Assembly: GCA_013335845.1 (NCBI GenBank)
Contig: JAAXUU010000055.1
Location: 1-7,571 of the forward strand
From: Actinomycetota bacterium
GTDB lineage: Bacteria > Actinomycetota > Coriobacteriia > Coriobacteriales > RUG844
Direction: 5' to 3'
DNA: 7,571 nt
Under the pieces are notes generated by a model that was given only the letters and a program-made list of their open reading frames with translations, did no database searches and had not been told where the DNA came from. Shown here in pieces: positions 1-6,579 of the stretch. Both the position numbers and the translations under genes were made by a program. Positions within the stretch are counted from its first letter, which is position 1. Each line of letters begins with the position of its first letter.

Positions 1-2109
1 CTCGAAACTGTCATCTTCGACGGTAAAAAGGTCTCCTATACGTTCCCGACGACAACTACCGTCTATTACACAGTCAAGTTCTACGCCGGGTCTCTGTACA
101 GGATCGCTAGTATCGTGGTCCCTGCGGGTGGCGCCATCAGTAGCGTGCCGGGTGCTGTCATACCGGATTCCCCGCGCGTCAATGGCCAGCTCGGCTCTTG
201 GGTTACCGAGACCGGCTTCAGCCTCGACGGAGCGGTAACGGATAGTTTCTCGGTTGCCTATCTACTCGACCTCTCGCTATCAAGCGCGTCTATTCTCTCG
301 GTTGCCGACCAAACCTATACGGGAACTGCTATCGAACCCGTACTTACCGTCAAAGACGGCGCCCTCACGCTTGTCAAGGATATCGACTACACGGTCGCAT
401 ATACGGACAACACGAATGTGGGAACCGCCACGGCAACCGTCACCGGTATCGGCAACTACAACGGATCGAGGTCTGCGACCTTCACTATCGTACCGAAGGC
501 TATCACCGAGACCGCAGTGAATCCTATCCTCTCTCAGGTCTACACGGGTTCCGCTCTTGAACCTGTAGTCACCGTGACCGACGGCGAGGCAGTGCTCGTC
601 CAGGGTACCGACTACACGGTCGCGTATGCGAACAACACCGATGCGGGTACCGCTACGGTGACTGTCACCGGTATCGGCAACTACACCGGCACTACGCAGG
701 CGACGTTCGAAATCGCAGCCAAGCCGGTTCTGACGACCACCATCGCGCCTGTGACCGACCAAGTGTTTGACGGCTCGGCATTCGAACCTGCGCTCACCGT
801 GACCGATGGTGAGACCGTGCTCGTCCAAGACGTCGACTACACGGTTGCGTACAGCGACAACACCGAAGCCGGCACCGCAACGGTGACCATCACCGGCATG
901 GGCAACTATGTCGGAACGGCACAGGCGACGTTCTCGATCGCAGCCAAGCCGTTCTCCGATAAGACCGTCGTCGCAACTATCGACGATCAGATTTGGACCG
1001 GCTTAGCCATCGAACCCGCGGTCAGTGTGACCGATGGTGAGACTGTGCTTGTCCAAGACGTCGACTACACGGTCTCCTATACCGACAACATCGAAGCAGG
1101 CACCGCCACCGCTACCATCACCGGTATCGGCAACTATAGCGGCACTCTGCAAGCGAACTTCTCGATCTCGCAGGAGACCCTCCAGGTCGCCGGCGTGGAT
1201 CGCAGTGCCACTGCTGCCCAGACGGCATTGGCTGCGTATTCGGATGGGGCCGAGGGTGTCATCATCGCTTCGGCCGGTGATTTCCCCGATGCATACACGG
1301 CATCCTCGCTTGCCGGTCTACTCGACTACCCGATCCTTCTCTGCGGCGCTACCACACTCGGCACTTCGACCGCAGATGCGATCCGGGACCTCGGTGCCAC
1401 GAACGTCATCATCGTCGGCGGCACCGGAGTGATTCCGACCGCGGTCGAGACGGAACTGGCAGGACTCGGCATCACGATCGATGCACGTCTCGCCGGTGAC
1501 GATCGCTATGGCACCGCGGATGCGGTTTACGAGTACGGCGCTGAGCACGGAACCTGGTCTGACACCGCAATCGTCACGACCGGATCCGGATTCGCCGACG
1601 CCCTCTCCATCTCCCCGTTCGTGGTGGCGTCTGACTCACCGGTGATCCTTACCGCGGCTGATGGCTCCCTTCCCGAATCGGCGCAGGCTGAGCTTTCGAA
1701 CTCCGAAGACGTCGTCATCGTAGGCGGCACCGCTGTTGTCCCGATCGCCACGGAAGACATGATCGCCGGTCTGCCGAGCGCTCCGACGATTACACGTCTC
1801 GCAGGTGATGATCGTTACGCGACGTCGCTTGCTATCGCGAACTGGTGCACGGAACACGGCTACCTGTCTTGGGACGGTGCAGCTTTCGCTACAGGTGAGA
1901 ACTTCCCCGACGCTCTCACGGGTGGCGTACTCCAAGGCAAGACAGGCTCTGTCCTTCTCCTTGCTGACTCTGACAGCAGTGTGGGTATGACCTGTGTCGA
2001 TGCCATCGGCTTGCACGCAGACTCTGTGAGCAAGGTCTGCTTCCTAGGCGGCTTGGGTGCGACGACGCAGGCGCTACGCGACGCGGTTATGGCGTCACTC
2101 GGGTGGTAG
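1..2109 (+). CDS. Large cell-surface protein with Ig-like and CWB2 cell-wall-binding repeats (5'-partial)
   Basis: The reading frame is open from base 1 to the TAG at 2107-2109, so 702 C-terminal residues are visible and the true start and signal peptide lie upstream. The GTG at 115 is an internal Val codon. In order: a B-repeat-like module (about residues 24-90, with VKFYAG, VPAGG and DGAVTDSFSVAYL stretches), four Ig-like repeats (92-392), then three CWB2 repeats (395-702). CWB2 hallmarks are RLAGDDRY at residues 496 and 599, FPDA/FADA/FPDAL, and VIIVGGTGVIP-type strands. Known of the family: triple CWB2 modules attach proteins non-covalently to anionic cell-wall polymers of Gram-positive bacteria. 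Inferred role: a surface-displayed protein, possibly adhesive or ligand-binding, held to the wall by its C-terminus. It ends 11 bases before the importer permease, so it is probably co-transcribed with it. The ligand is unknown. Confidence 0.93.
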   Translation, partial: LETVIFDGKKVSYTFPTTTTVYYTVKFYAGSLYRIASIVVPAGGAISSVPGAVIPDSPRVNGQLGSWVTETGFSLDGAVTDSFSVAYLLDLSLSSASILSVADQTYTGTAIEPVLTVKDGALTLVKDIDYTVAYTDNTNVGTATATVTGIGNYNGSRSATFTIVPKAITETAVNPILSQVYTGSALEPVVTVTDGEAVLVQGTDYTVAYANNTDAGTATVTVTGIGNYTGTTQATFEIAAKPVLTTTIAPVTDQVFDGSAFEPALTVTDGETVLVQDVDYTVAYSDNTEAGTATVTITGMGNYVGTAQATFSIAAKPFSDKTVVATIDDQIWTGLAIEPAVSVTDGETVLVQDVDYTVSYTDNIEAGTATATITGIGNYSGTLQANFSISQETLQVAGVDRSATAAQTALAAYSDGAEGVIIASAGDFPDAYTASSLAGLLDYPILLCGATTLGTSTADAIRDLGATNVIIVGGTGVIPTAVETELAGLGITIDARLAGDDRYGTADAVYEYGAEHGTWSDTAIVTTGSGFADALSISPFVVASDSPVILTAADGSLPESAQAELSNSEDVVIVGGTAVVPIATEDMIAGLPSAPTITRLAGDDRYATSLAIANWCTEHGYLSWDGAAFATGENFPDALTGGVLQGKTGSVLLLADSDSSVGMTCVDAIGLHADSVSKVCFLGGLGATTQALRDAVMASLGW
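274..1176 (+). repeat. Four tandem Ig-like surface repeats (about 75 residues each)
   Basis: Four in-frame units lie at about 274-498, 499-723, 724-948 and 949-1176 (225, 225, 225 and 228 bases). Each carries a Y/F/W-[TD]-G start strand, an 'EP..[TS]V.DG...LV' strand, 'DYTV.Y..N', 'GTAT.T.TG.GNY.G' and a terminal 'A.F.I' strand. Units of this kind are frequent in surface proteins of Coriobacteriia and Firmicutes and form beta-sandwich rods that push a distal domain away from the wall. Units 3 and 4 are the closest pair at DNA level. Confidence 0.9.
1183..2106 (+). repeat. Three CWB2 (putative cell wall binding repeat 2) modules
   Basis: Three diverged modules of about 100 residues lie at about 1183-1485, 1486-1794 and 1795-2106. 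Modules 2 and 3 begin with RLAGDDRY. Module 1 starts with a degenerate VAGVDRSATA version. Each has a FPDA/FADAL motif and a hydrophobic VGG/LGG strand. Three copies is the usual number for a functional CWB2 anchor. Module 3 is the most divergent: it has FLGGLGATT in place of VGGT and three cysteines, and it runs to the stop codon without a tail. Confidence 0.93.
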
Positions 2110-2120
2110 ATGCGGCGTAG

Positions 2121-3182
2121 ATGACATTCAGCATTAAAACCCATACGGCGACTGCCGAAGCGATTACGCAAAGACGCTATCCCATTTGTGGATGGCGTCT
2201 TGCGCCGCTTATGCTTCTTCCTTTCATTTGCGTCTTCGCCGCCCTCTTCATCGGGCGCTACTACATCAGTCCCGCAGATACCTTGAACGCGCTCGCCGGC
2301 GTCGTCGGTCTCAACCGCTACGAGGCTGCATCTGAGGTTGCAACGCTCGTCGTGAACGTGCGGCTGCCGCGTGCACTGGGTGCGGCATTTGTAGGAATGG
2401 CGCTCGCAGCTTCCGGCACCGCATTCCAGTCTATCTTCAAGAATCCGCTCACAGACTCCGGTCTTCTCGGCGTGAGCAACGGTGCCGGTTTCGGCGCGGC
2501 GTTCGCCATCGTATTCCTAGGCGGCGGGATGTTCGTCTACTCCGGCGCCTTCATCTTCGGCGTTATCGCGGTGGTTGTGACCTACTGGATCGCGCGTATC
2601 TACCGCGGCACGCCGTCGATCATGCTCATACTCGGAGGCGTAATCGTCTCCTCGGTGTTCTCGTCGCTTCTGTCACTCATGAAGTACGTCGCAGACACCG
2701 ATACCCAGCTCCCCAGCATCGTGTACTGGCTCATGGGCAGCGTATCGTCGGTGGGCTATGAGAGTTTTTGGGCGCTCATACCCATTGTTCTCGGTTGCAC
2801 GATTCTGCTCACCATGTCATGGCGCATCGATGCACTGTCGATGGGCGACAAGGAGGCGCGTTCGCTTGGCGTGAACGTCCGTGCCGAGAAGGCCGTCATC
2901 ATCGGAGCCGCCACGCTCGCTACGGCCGGCGCAGTCTGTTTATCGGGTGCTATCGGGTGGGTGGGTCTCGTGATCCCTCATATCGGGCGGATGCTCACCG
3001 GTAACGACAACACCCGACTTCTGCCGGTTTCAATGGCGATCGGTAGCTCGTTTCTCGTCATCGTCGACACGGTGAGCCGCACCGTCTGGCCGTCCGAGGT
3101 CCCGCTGGGCATCATCACCGCACTCATCGGCGCGCCGTTCTTCGTCCATCTCCTAAAGAAAACGAAGGGAGGTGGTTGGTGA
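2121..3182 (+). CDS. FecCD/BtuC-type metal-chelate ABC transporter permease
   Basis: This 353-residue polytopic membrane protein is of normal length for the FecCD family, whose members import siderophores, heme or cobalamin as homodimers. Family signatures visible are RLPRALGAAFVGMALAASG (81-99), the FKNPL.....LGVSNGAG segment (106-123), the ATPase-coupling loop region with GDKEARSLGVNV (242-253), and GAIGWVGLVIPHIGR (276-290). The end, PLGIITALIGAPFFVHLLKK (328-347), is also typical. The N-terminus has about 30 cytosolic residues before the first helix. ATG 2121 has no convincing Shine-Dalgarno (SD) sequence; translation may come from reinitiation after the upstream gene. ATG 2211 would cut into the first helix and is less likely. 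The stop overlaps the ATPase start by one base. The substrate cannot be told from sequence; an iron or cobalt chelate or a tetrapyrrole is the family expectation. Confidence 0.96.
   Translation: MTFSIKTHTATAEAITQRRYPICGWRLAPLMLLPFICVFAALFIGRYYISPADTLNALAGVVGLNRYEAASEVATLVVNVRLPRALGAAFVGMALAASGTAFQSIFKNPLTDSGLLGVSNGAGFGAAFAIVFLGGGMFVYSGAFIFGVIAVVVTYWIARIYRGTPSIMLILGGVIVSSVFSSLLSLMKYVADTDTQLPSIVYWLMGSVSSVGYESFWALIPIVLGCTILLTMSWRIDALSMGDKEARSLGVNVRAEKAVIIGAATLATAGAVCLSGAIGWVGLVIPHIGRMLTGNDNTRLLPVSMAIGSSFLVIVDTVSRTVWPSEVPLGIITALIGAPFFVHLLKKTKGGGW
3167..3173 (+). promoter_or_regulatory. Strong ribosome binding site that decides the ATPase start
   Basis: GGGAGGT lies 8 bases before ATG 3182. It sits too close to the upstream in-frame TTG 3176 and GTG 3179, so ATG 3182 is preferred. 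The stop TGA (3180-3182) and the ATG share one base (TGATG), a typical arrangement for translational coupling. Confidence 0.75.
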
Positions 3183-4012
3183 TGATGCAGGATTTTCTCG
3201 TCGAGATCCGCAATCTGCGGTTCTCCTATCCGGAATCACCTGAGATTCTCTCGGGCATAGACCTCGCAATCGAAGAAGGCCGTGTGTACTGCTTGATGGG
3301 ACCCAACGGATGCGGTAAATCGACGCTTCTCGACTGTGTATTGGGCGAACATAAACCGGATTCCGGTAAGGTTTTAGTCGACGGCCGTTCGATCACGAAC
3401 ATGAAGCCAGAAAAGATTGCCCGGAAAATCGCATACGTCCCGCAAATCCACGACCGTTCGTTCCCCTACACGGTTGAGAACGTCACTCTCATGGGGCGCA
3501 TCGCCTATCGCGGGTGTTTCGAGCGCCCCGACGATGCAGACAGAACCATCGCGCTGGAGGCTCTGCAATCCGTCGGGATAGCCCATCTCGCCGATAAGCC
3601 CTATACGCAGATATCCGGCGGGGAAGTGCAGCTGGTGATGCTCGCCCGCGCTCTCGCACAGAAGACGCCGCTCATCGTCATGGACGAACCCACGGCACAT
3701 CTCGACTATAAGAACGACCTTCGGTTCCTCGAGATAGTAGTCGAACTCGTGCGGAACACCGGCACCTCGGTGCTCGTTTCAACGCACTCGCCCAACCAGC
3801 CGTTCTACTTCGAATCGATGGGACTTGATACGAGCATCCTGATGATGGAAGAGGGAAAAGTCGAACGCGTCGGTCGACCCTCGCAGATTCTGACGGAGGA
3901 AAGCCTCAGGGAGCTCTATGGGATACAGGCGCATATCCTCACCCATTCCGATTCCGATGGAAAAACGATATCGCAAGTCGTCCCGCTACGTACGCTCGAA
4001 AGGAGCTGGTGA
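3182..4012 (+). CDS. ABC transporter ATP-binding protein, metal-chelate (FecE/BtuD) type
   Basis: This 276-residue cytosolic ATPase energises the permease just upstream. All nucleotide-binding motifs are present: Walker A GPNGCGKST (40-48), Q-loop glutamine 88 in YVPQ, the ABC signature ISGGE (144-148, a common variant of LSGGQ), Walker B LIVMDE with catalytic Glu 169, the D-loop HLD (173-175) and switch histidine 202 in STHS. The region after the H-loop, SPNQPF, replaces the usual D-L-N-x-A but should not abolish activity. The roughly 60-residue C-terminal extension (EEGKVERVGRPSQILTEESL...YG) is the normal tail of FecE-like proteins. The start is chosen from the ribosome binding site at 3167-3173. 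The 3' end abuts the binding-protein gene. Confidence 0.96.
   Translation: MMQDFLVEIRNLRFSYPESPEILSGIDLAIEEGRVYCLMGPNGCGKSTLLDCVLGEHKPDSGKVLVDGRSITNMKPEKIARKIAYVPQIHDRSFPYTVENVTLMGRIAYRGCFERPDDADRTIALEALQSVGIAHLADKPYTQISGGEVQLVMLARALAQKTPLIVMDEPTAHLDYKNDLRFLEIVVELVRNTGTSVLVSTHSPNQPFYFESMGLDTSILMMEEGKVERVGRPSQILTEESLRELYGIQAHILTHSDSDGKTISQVVPLRTLERSW
4000..4005 (+). promoter_or_regulatory. Ribosome binding site of the binding-protein gene
   Basis: AAGGAG lies inside the end of the ATPase gene. It is 3 bases before GTG 4009 and 9 bases before GTG 4015. The spacing favours GTG 4015. GTG 4009 would give a 4-base GTGA overlap with the ATPase stop and remains possible. Confidence 0.65.
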
Positions 4013-4014
4013 TC

Positions 4015-5253
4015 GTGGGCTTCAGCCGATACGCCACCGCTGCGTCACAAAGAAAAGCAATCTCATTCCTTCTTGTCGCGCTGGCCCTCTTGGCACCGCT
4101 CGTCCTCGTACCCGGCTGTTCGGGCACGTCGGGCACCGGCAGCGATCTCGATCCTGCGACTTCGCACGTCGTCACAGACTCGGTCGGCCGCGAAGTGCGC
4201 GTCCCGAACGACCCGCAAGGAATTGCAGCGCTCGATTCGTTCTGCGGTGAGGCGCTCGTGATGATAGGTGCAGGACCGCGGCTCTCATCGTTGCAAGGAG
4301 GTACGGCGAGTTCCATCCTGCTGCAGCAGGTGTACCCGGAGATGGTCGATCTCCCGCAGGCGATGGCATCGGGTTCGATCAACATCGAGACACTGCTCGA
4401 TTCGAACACCGACGTCGTCGTCATCCAAGAAGCTGTCTACTCGTCGAAAGACGAGATGACCAAGCTCGATAAACTCGACATTCCCTATGTCGTCGTGGGT
4501 TACAGCGACATCGACGAGCAGATCGCAGCGATATCGCTACTGGGTGACGTATCCGGAGGTGAGGCTCAGGTGAAGGCGAAAGCTCTGTGCCAATATTACC
4601 GCGACACGGTCACGCTGTGCGAGCAGCACGCAGCCCTCATCCCGGATGATCGGAAAGTACAGGTATACCATTCGGATACCGTCCTTACCGTGACCGACGG
4701 CAAGCTTTCATTGGGCAGCGACTGGGTGACCAGAGTAGGCGCGGTCAACGTCTCCGGCGAGCAGGAGATGAGCGAAGGCGAGCGCGACTATCAGGCGAGT
4801 CTCGAACAGATATATATCTGGAACCCGGATGTCGTGGTCTGCAACGCGGTCGACGTCGTCGACTACCTCAAGACCGACTCCAAGTGGACCGGCTTGCGTG
4901 CGGTGGAAGACGGAGCCCTCTACAACATCCCGGTAGGGGCGACTCGCTGGGGCCAGCGCGGCAGCGTCGAAACCTACCTCGCCATGCTTTGGCTGGGTGT
5001 GACCATCTATCCGGAGCAGTACTCCGACATCGATTTCAAACAAACGGTGATCGACTATTACAAAGAGTATCTCGGCATCGAGGTCGGCGATGAACTCTAC
5101 GAGAAAATGCTTTCCGGTACGGGGCTACGCGACGAGGGCGGCATCGGAAATGCCGGGTCCGAGGATTCCCTGGGAAGCCAGGGACAGGGAACCGGTGCCG
5201 GCAGCAGCGAAAGCAGCGCGCAAAACAACGGCTCAGAACAAAAGGTGGCATGA
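4015..5253 (+). CDS. Substrate-binding lipoprotein of the metal-chelate ABC importer (Peripla_BP_2)
   Basis: The protein has 412 residues from GTG 4015 (414 if GTG 4009 is used). The basic N-terminus and hydrophobic stretch (16-33) end in a lipobox, LVPGC, so Cys 35 is the likely lipidated residue that anchors it outside the membrane, as expected in a monoderm. The mature part starts with the family's DSVGREVRVP strand (55-64). It continues with an INIETLL..NTDVVVI lobe-1 segment (122-137), a long connecting helix (about 165-210), the YIWNPDVVVCNA lobe-2 strand (267-278) and a C-terminal MLWLGVTIYPEQ..DIDFKQTVIDYYKEYLG segment (324-354). These features fit class III binding proteins for siderophores, heme or cobalamin. 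Odd feature: a 40-residue Gly/Ser/Glu/Gln-rich disordered tail (373-412) that such proteins usually lack. The gene overlaps the next one by 4 bases. Confidence 0.93.
   Translation: MGFSRYATAASQRKAISFLLVALALLAPLVLVPGCSGTSGTGSDLDPATSHVVTDSVGREVRVPNDPQGIAALDSFCGEALVMIGAGPRLSSLQGGTASSILLQQVYPEMVDLPQAMASGSINIETLLDSNTDVVVIQEAVYSSKDEMTKLDKLDIPYVVVGYSDIDEQIAAISLLGDVSGGEAQVKAKALCQYYRDTVTLCEQHAALIPDDRKVQVYHSDTVLTVTDGKLSLGSDWVTRVGAVNVSGEQEMSEGERDYQASLEQIYIWNPDVVVCNAVDVVDYLKTDSKWTGLRAVEDGALYNIPVGATRWGQRGSVETYLAMLWLGVTIYPEQYSDIDFKQTVIDYYKEYLGIEVGDELYEKMLSGTGLRDEGGIGNAGSEDSLGSQGQGTGAGSSESSAQNNGSEQKVA
5167..5184 (+). other. Perfect 7-bp hairpin within the low-complexity tail of the binding-protein gene
   Basis: TCCCTGG (5167-5173) and CCAGGGA (5178-5184) are perfect inverted repeats separated by GAAG. 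The hairpin is inside coding sequence, about 70 bases before the end of the gene, and no T-run follows, so it is not an intrinsic terminator. It could be an mRNA stability or processing element, or a chance product of Gly/Ser codons. Confidence 0.4.
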
Positions 5254-6224
5254 TGATACGAATCGCAGTGTGCGTGGATGATACCGACGACCTTACCAAG
5301 ACCACGAGCACCGGTAGGGTGGCCGATGACCTCGCCGACCTCGCGAGGGAATTGGGAGGCGAGGTCGAGTTGGGTGTCACGCGTCACCAGCTGCCGCTCA
5401 TCGAGACAATCGGCTATACTTCGCACAACTCATCCATGTGCTTCACCGCTCTCATGCCCGATGACTTCTCGATGAGCGGCTTCCACTCACGGGCGGCACA
5501 AACCGTAGTTTCCGGCAGCGTCGACGCAGCCGATCCGGGGCTTTGCATTTACCGGCTTCCCGACCCCATCGACGAGGATGGTATGAAACGCCTCGTTTCC
5601 TATGGCATCTTCGCGAAAACCGACTTTGTCACCAAGGACGAAGCCTATGCGACGGCAGCTGCGATCGATGGCTTGTCACTCACTGAGCACGGTGGCGGGG
5701 GAGAAGGCGTCATCGGGGCGCTCGCCGGAGTCGCCTTGCGTCTTTCGGGTTCGGACGGACGCTTCCGCGGCAAGGTGAAGCTTTTCGCCGAGCCGAAGAC
5801 GCTGCGCTTATCGGATTTGATTACGCTTCTCGGTGGGCCGGAGACGACGCAGGTATGTGACTCGGTGAACCAGACGCGACTTGCCGGCGACCCGTTGGTC
5901 ACCGTGCCGGTCGAGCTCAAGCCCATACTACTTGACGGCAAGAGGACCCTCATCGCAGAGCCGCTCGAACTGCTTGAGCCGCTCGATGGCGCAGCGATCG
6001 CGATTTCGTATGAGGTGATTGATTGGCAGTGCGTGAAGGACCGCTACGACGCGCGCCCTCGTTGGGAGGCGACGTGCGATGCGTATGTGGATGATAACGA
6101 CATCGAGGAGTTCGCCGATACGACCCATGCGCGCATTTGTTCGAATTGCCTGTATCGTCGCTGGATACCGGGTGGGTTCCGTTGTGTGGCCGGGTATATA
6201 CCCATGCCGATCACGGGTGAGTAG
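5250..6224 (+). CDS. TiaS-like (agmatinylcytidine synthetase-related) protein, function unknown
   Basis: This soluble protein has 324 residues. Its N-terminus, RIAVCVDDTDDLTKTTSTG (4-22), matches the IDDTDS-type start of the kinase domain of archaeal TiaS, which hydrolyses ATP to modify C34 of tRNA-Ile2. A TRHQLPLIETIGYTSHNSS block (44-62) sits where TiaS has its conserved R..NP.IP.KTRGN segment. GGGGEGVIGALAG (148-160) resembles the TiaS G.IGALAA motif. The C-terminus has five cysteines (261, 276, 297, 300, 312), including CSNC, a possible zinc or metal site. It is shorter than TiaS (about 420 residues), and I see no clear OB-fold tRNA-binding domain. It sits in a metal-chelate uptake operon in an apparent bacterium. 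I therefore infer an ATP-dependent enzyme acting on something other than tRNA, perhaps the imported chelate; the substrate is unknown. ATG 5250 overlaps the previous stop (ATGA); ATG 5253 is equally plausible. Confidence 0.8.
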   Translation: MMIRIAVCVDDTDDLTKTTSTGRVADDLADLARELGGEVELGVTRHQLPLIETIGYTSHNSSMCFTALMPDDFSMSGFHSRAAQTVVSGSVDAADPGLCIYRLPDPIDEDGMKRLVSYGIFAKTDFVTKDEAYATAAAIDGLSLTEHGGGGEGVIGALAGVALRLSGSDGRFRGKVKLFAEPKTLRLSDLITLLGGPETTQVCDSVNQTRLAGDPLVTVPVELKPILLDGKRTLIAEPLELLEPLDGAAIAISYEVIDWQCVKDRYDARPRWEATCDAYVDDNDIEEFADTTHARICSNCLYRRWIPGGFRCVAGYIPMPITGE

Positions 6225-6226
6225 CC

Positions 6227-6232
6227 GGGAGG
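6227..6232 (+). promoter_or_regulatory. Ribosome binding site for the small anchored protein
   Basis: GGGAGG lies 11 bases before ATG 6244. Together with the signal peptide that begins exactly there, it fixes the start at 6244 rather than at the in-frame ATG 6079 inside the previous gene. Confidence 0.6.
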
Positions 6233-6243
6233 CGACGGGGGGC

Positions 6244-6579
6244 ATGAAAACGATTAACCGGTGTGCATTGTACGGGTTGGTATGTGCCCTGCTCGCCACG
6301 ACCTCGCTGCTCCTGCCTGCTGTGTCCACGCCGCAGGCGTTTGCCGCGGAAGTGAGTACGACTTCGCAAGCAACTTCGACCGGACAAATCACTTCGACCG
6401 AGCAGACATCGGAGCCGCTTACTACCGATGCGACTTCTACCGAGGCGGTATCGGATTCGGATGTCAACAAGGTCCAAGAGAAGAACCACGCACTTGAATA
6501 CGTGGCCGGTTTCTGCACGTTCTTTTTGGTTCTAGGTGCCGGCTTCACGCTGGTTTCATATCGTTGGGAGATTACATAA
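6244..6579 (+). CDS. Small secreted/anchored protein: signal peptide, Thr/Ser-rich stalk, C-terminal membrane helix
   Basis: This 111-residue protein has no family that I recognise. Residues 1-34 form a signal peptide (Lys 2, Arg 6, hydrophobic core about 8-26, AFA|AE cleavage site near residue 34). Residues 36-74 are rich in Thr/Ser with some Glu/Asp and contain three TST[GE][QA] units, so they are probably an extended, unfolded stalk outside the cell. Residues about 85-104 (YVAGFCTFFLVLGAGFTLVSY) form one membrane helix, followed by a short RWEIT tail. After cleavage the protein would be a type I membrane protein with its N-terminus outside. Its stop TAA shares one base with the next ATG, tying it to the ExbB-like gene. 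Inferred role: an accessory or output subunit of the neighbouring proton-channel complex, or a link from membrane to cell wall. An alternative is a non-essential lineage-specific spacer gene. Confidence 0.8.
   Translation: MKTINRCALYGLVCALLATTSLLLPAVSTPQAFAAEVSTTSQATSTGQITSTEQTSEPLTTDATSTEAVSDSDVNKVQEKNHALEYVAGFCTFFLVLGAGFTLVSYRWEIT
6566..6570 (+). promoter_or_regulatory. Ribosome binding site for the ExbB-like gene
   Basis: GGGAG lies 8 bases before ATG 6579, inside the end of the preceding gene. It excludes the in-frame TTG 6564, which overlaps the site itself. TAATG (6577-6581) gives a stop/start overlap of one base. Confidence 0.65.

Noticed and set aside
280..828. 182-residue - strand frame with internal repeats
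   Set aside because: Its repeats are only the reverse reading of the Ig-like repeats; there is no independent support.
115..2109. GTG at 115 as the start of the surface-protein gene
   Set aside because: The frame is open back to base 1 and encodes sequence that continues a B-repeat-like module; no signal peptide follows the GTG.
3613..3627. ISGGE in place of LSGGQ in the ATPase as a sign of inactivity
   Set aside because: This is a tolerated variant, and all catalytic residues, including Walker B Glu and the switch His, are present.
4849..4863. GTCGAC-GTC-GTCGAC inverted repeat as an operator
   Set aside because: It lies inside the binding-protein gene and is explained by Val/Asp codons (VDVVD).
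6079..6243. N-terminal extension of the small anchored protein to ATG 6079
   Set aside because: It would overlap the TiaS-like gene by 146 bases and bury the signal peptide; ATG 6244 has its own ribosome binding site.
6225..6243. GGGG-rich gap as a terminator or promoter
   Set aside because: At 19 bases it is too short for either; it shows a ribosome binding site and no hairpin with a T-run.
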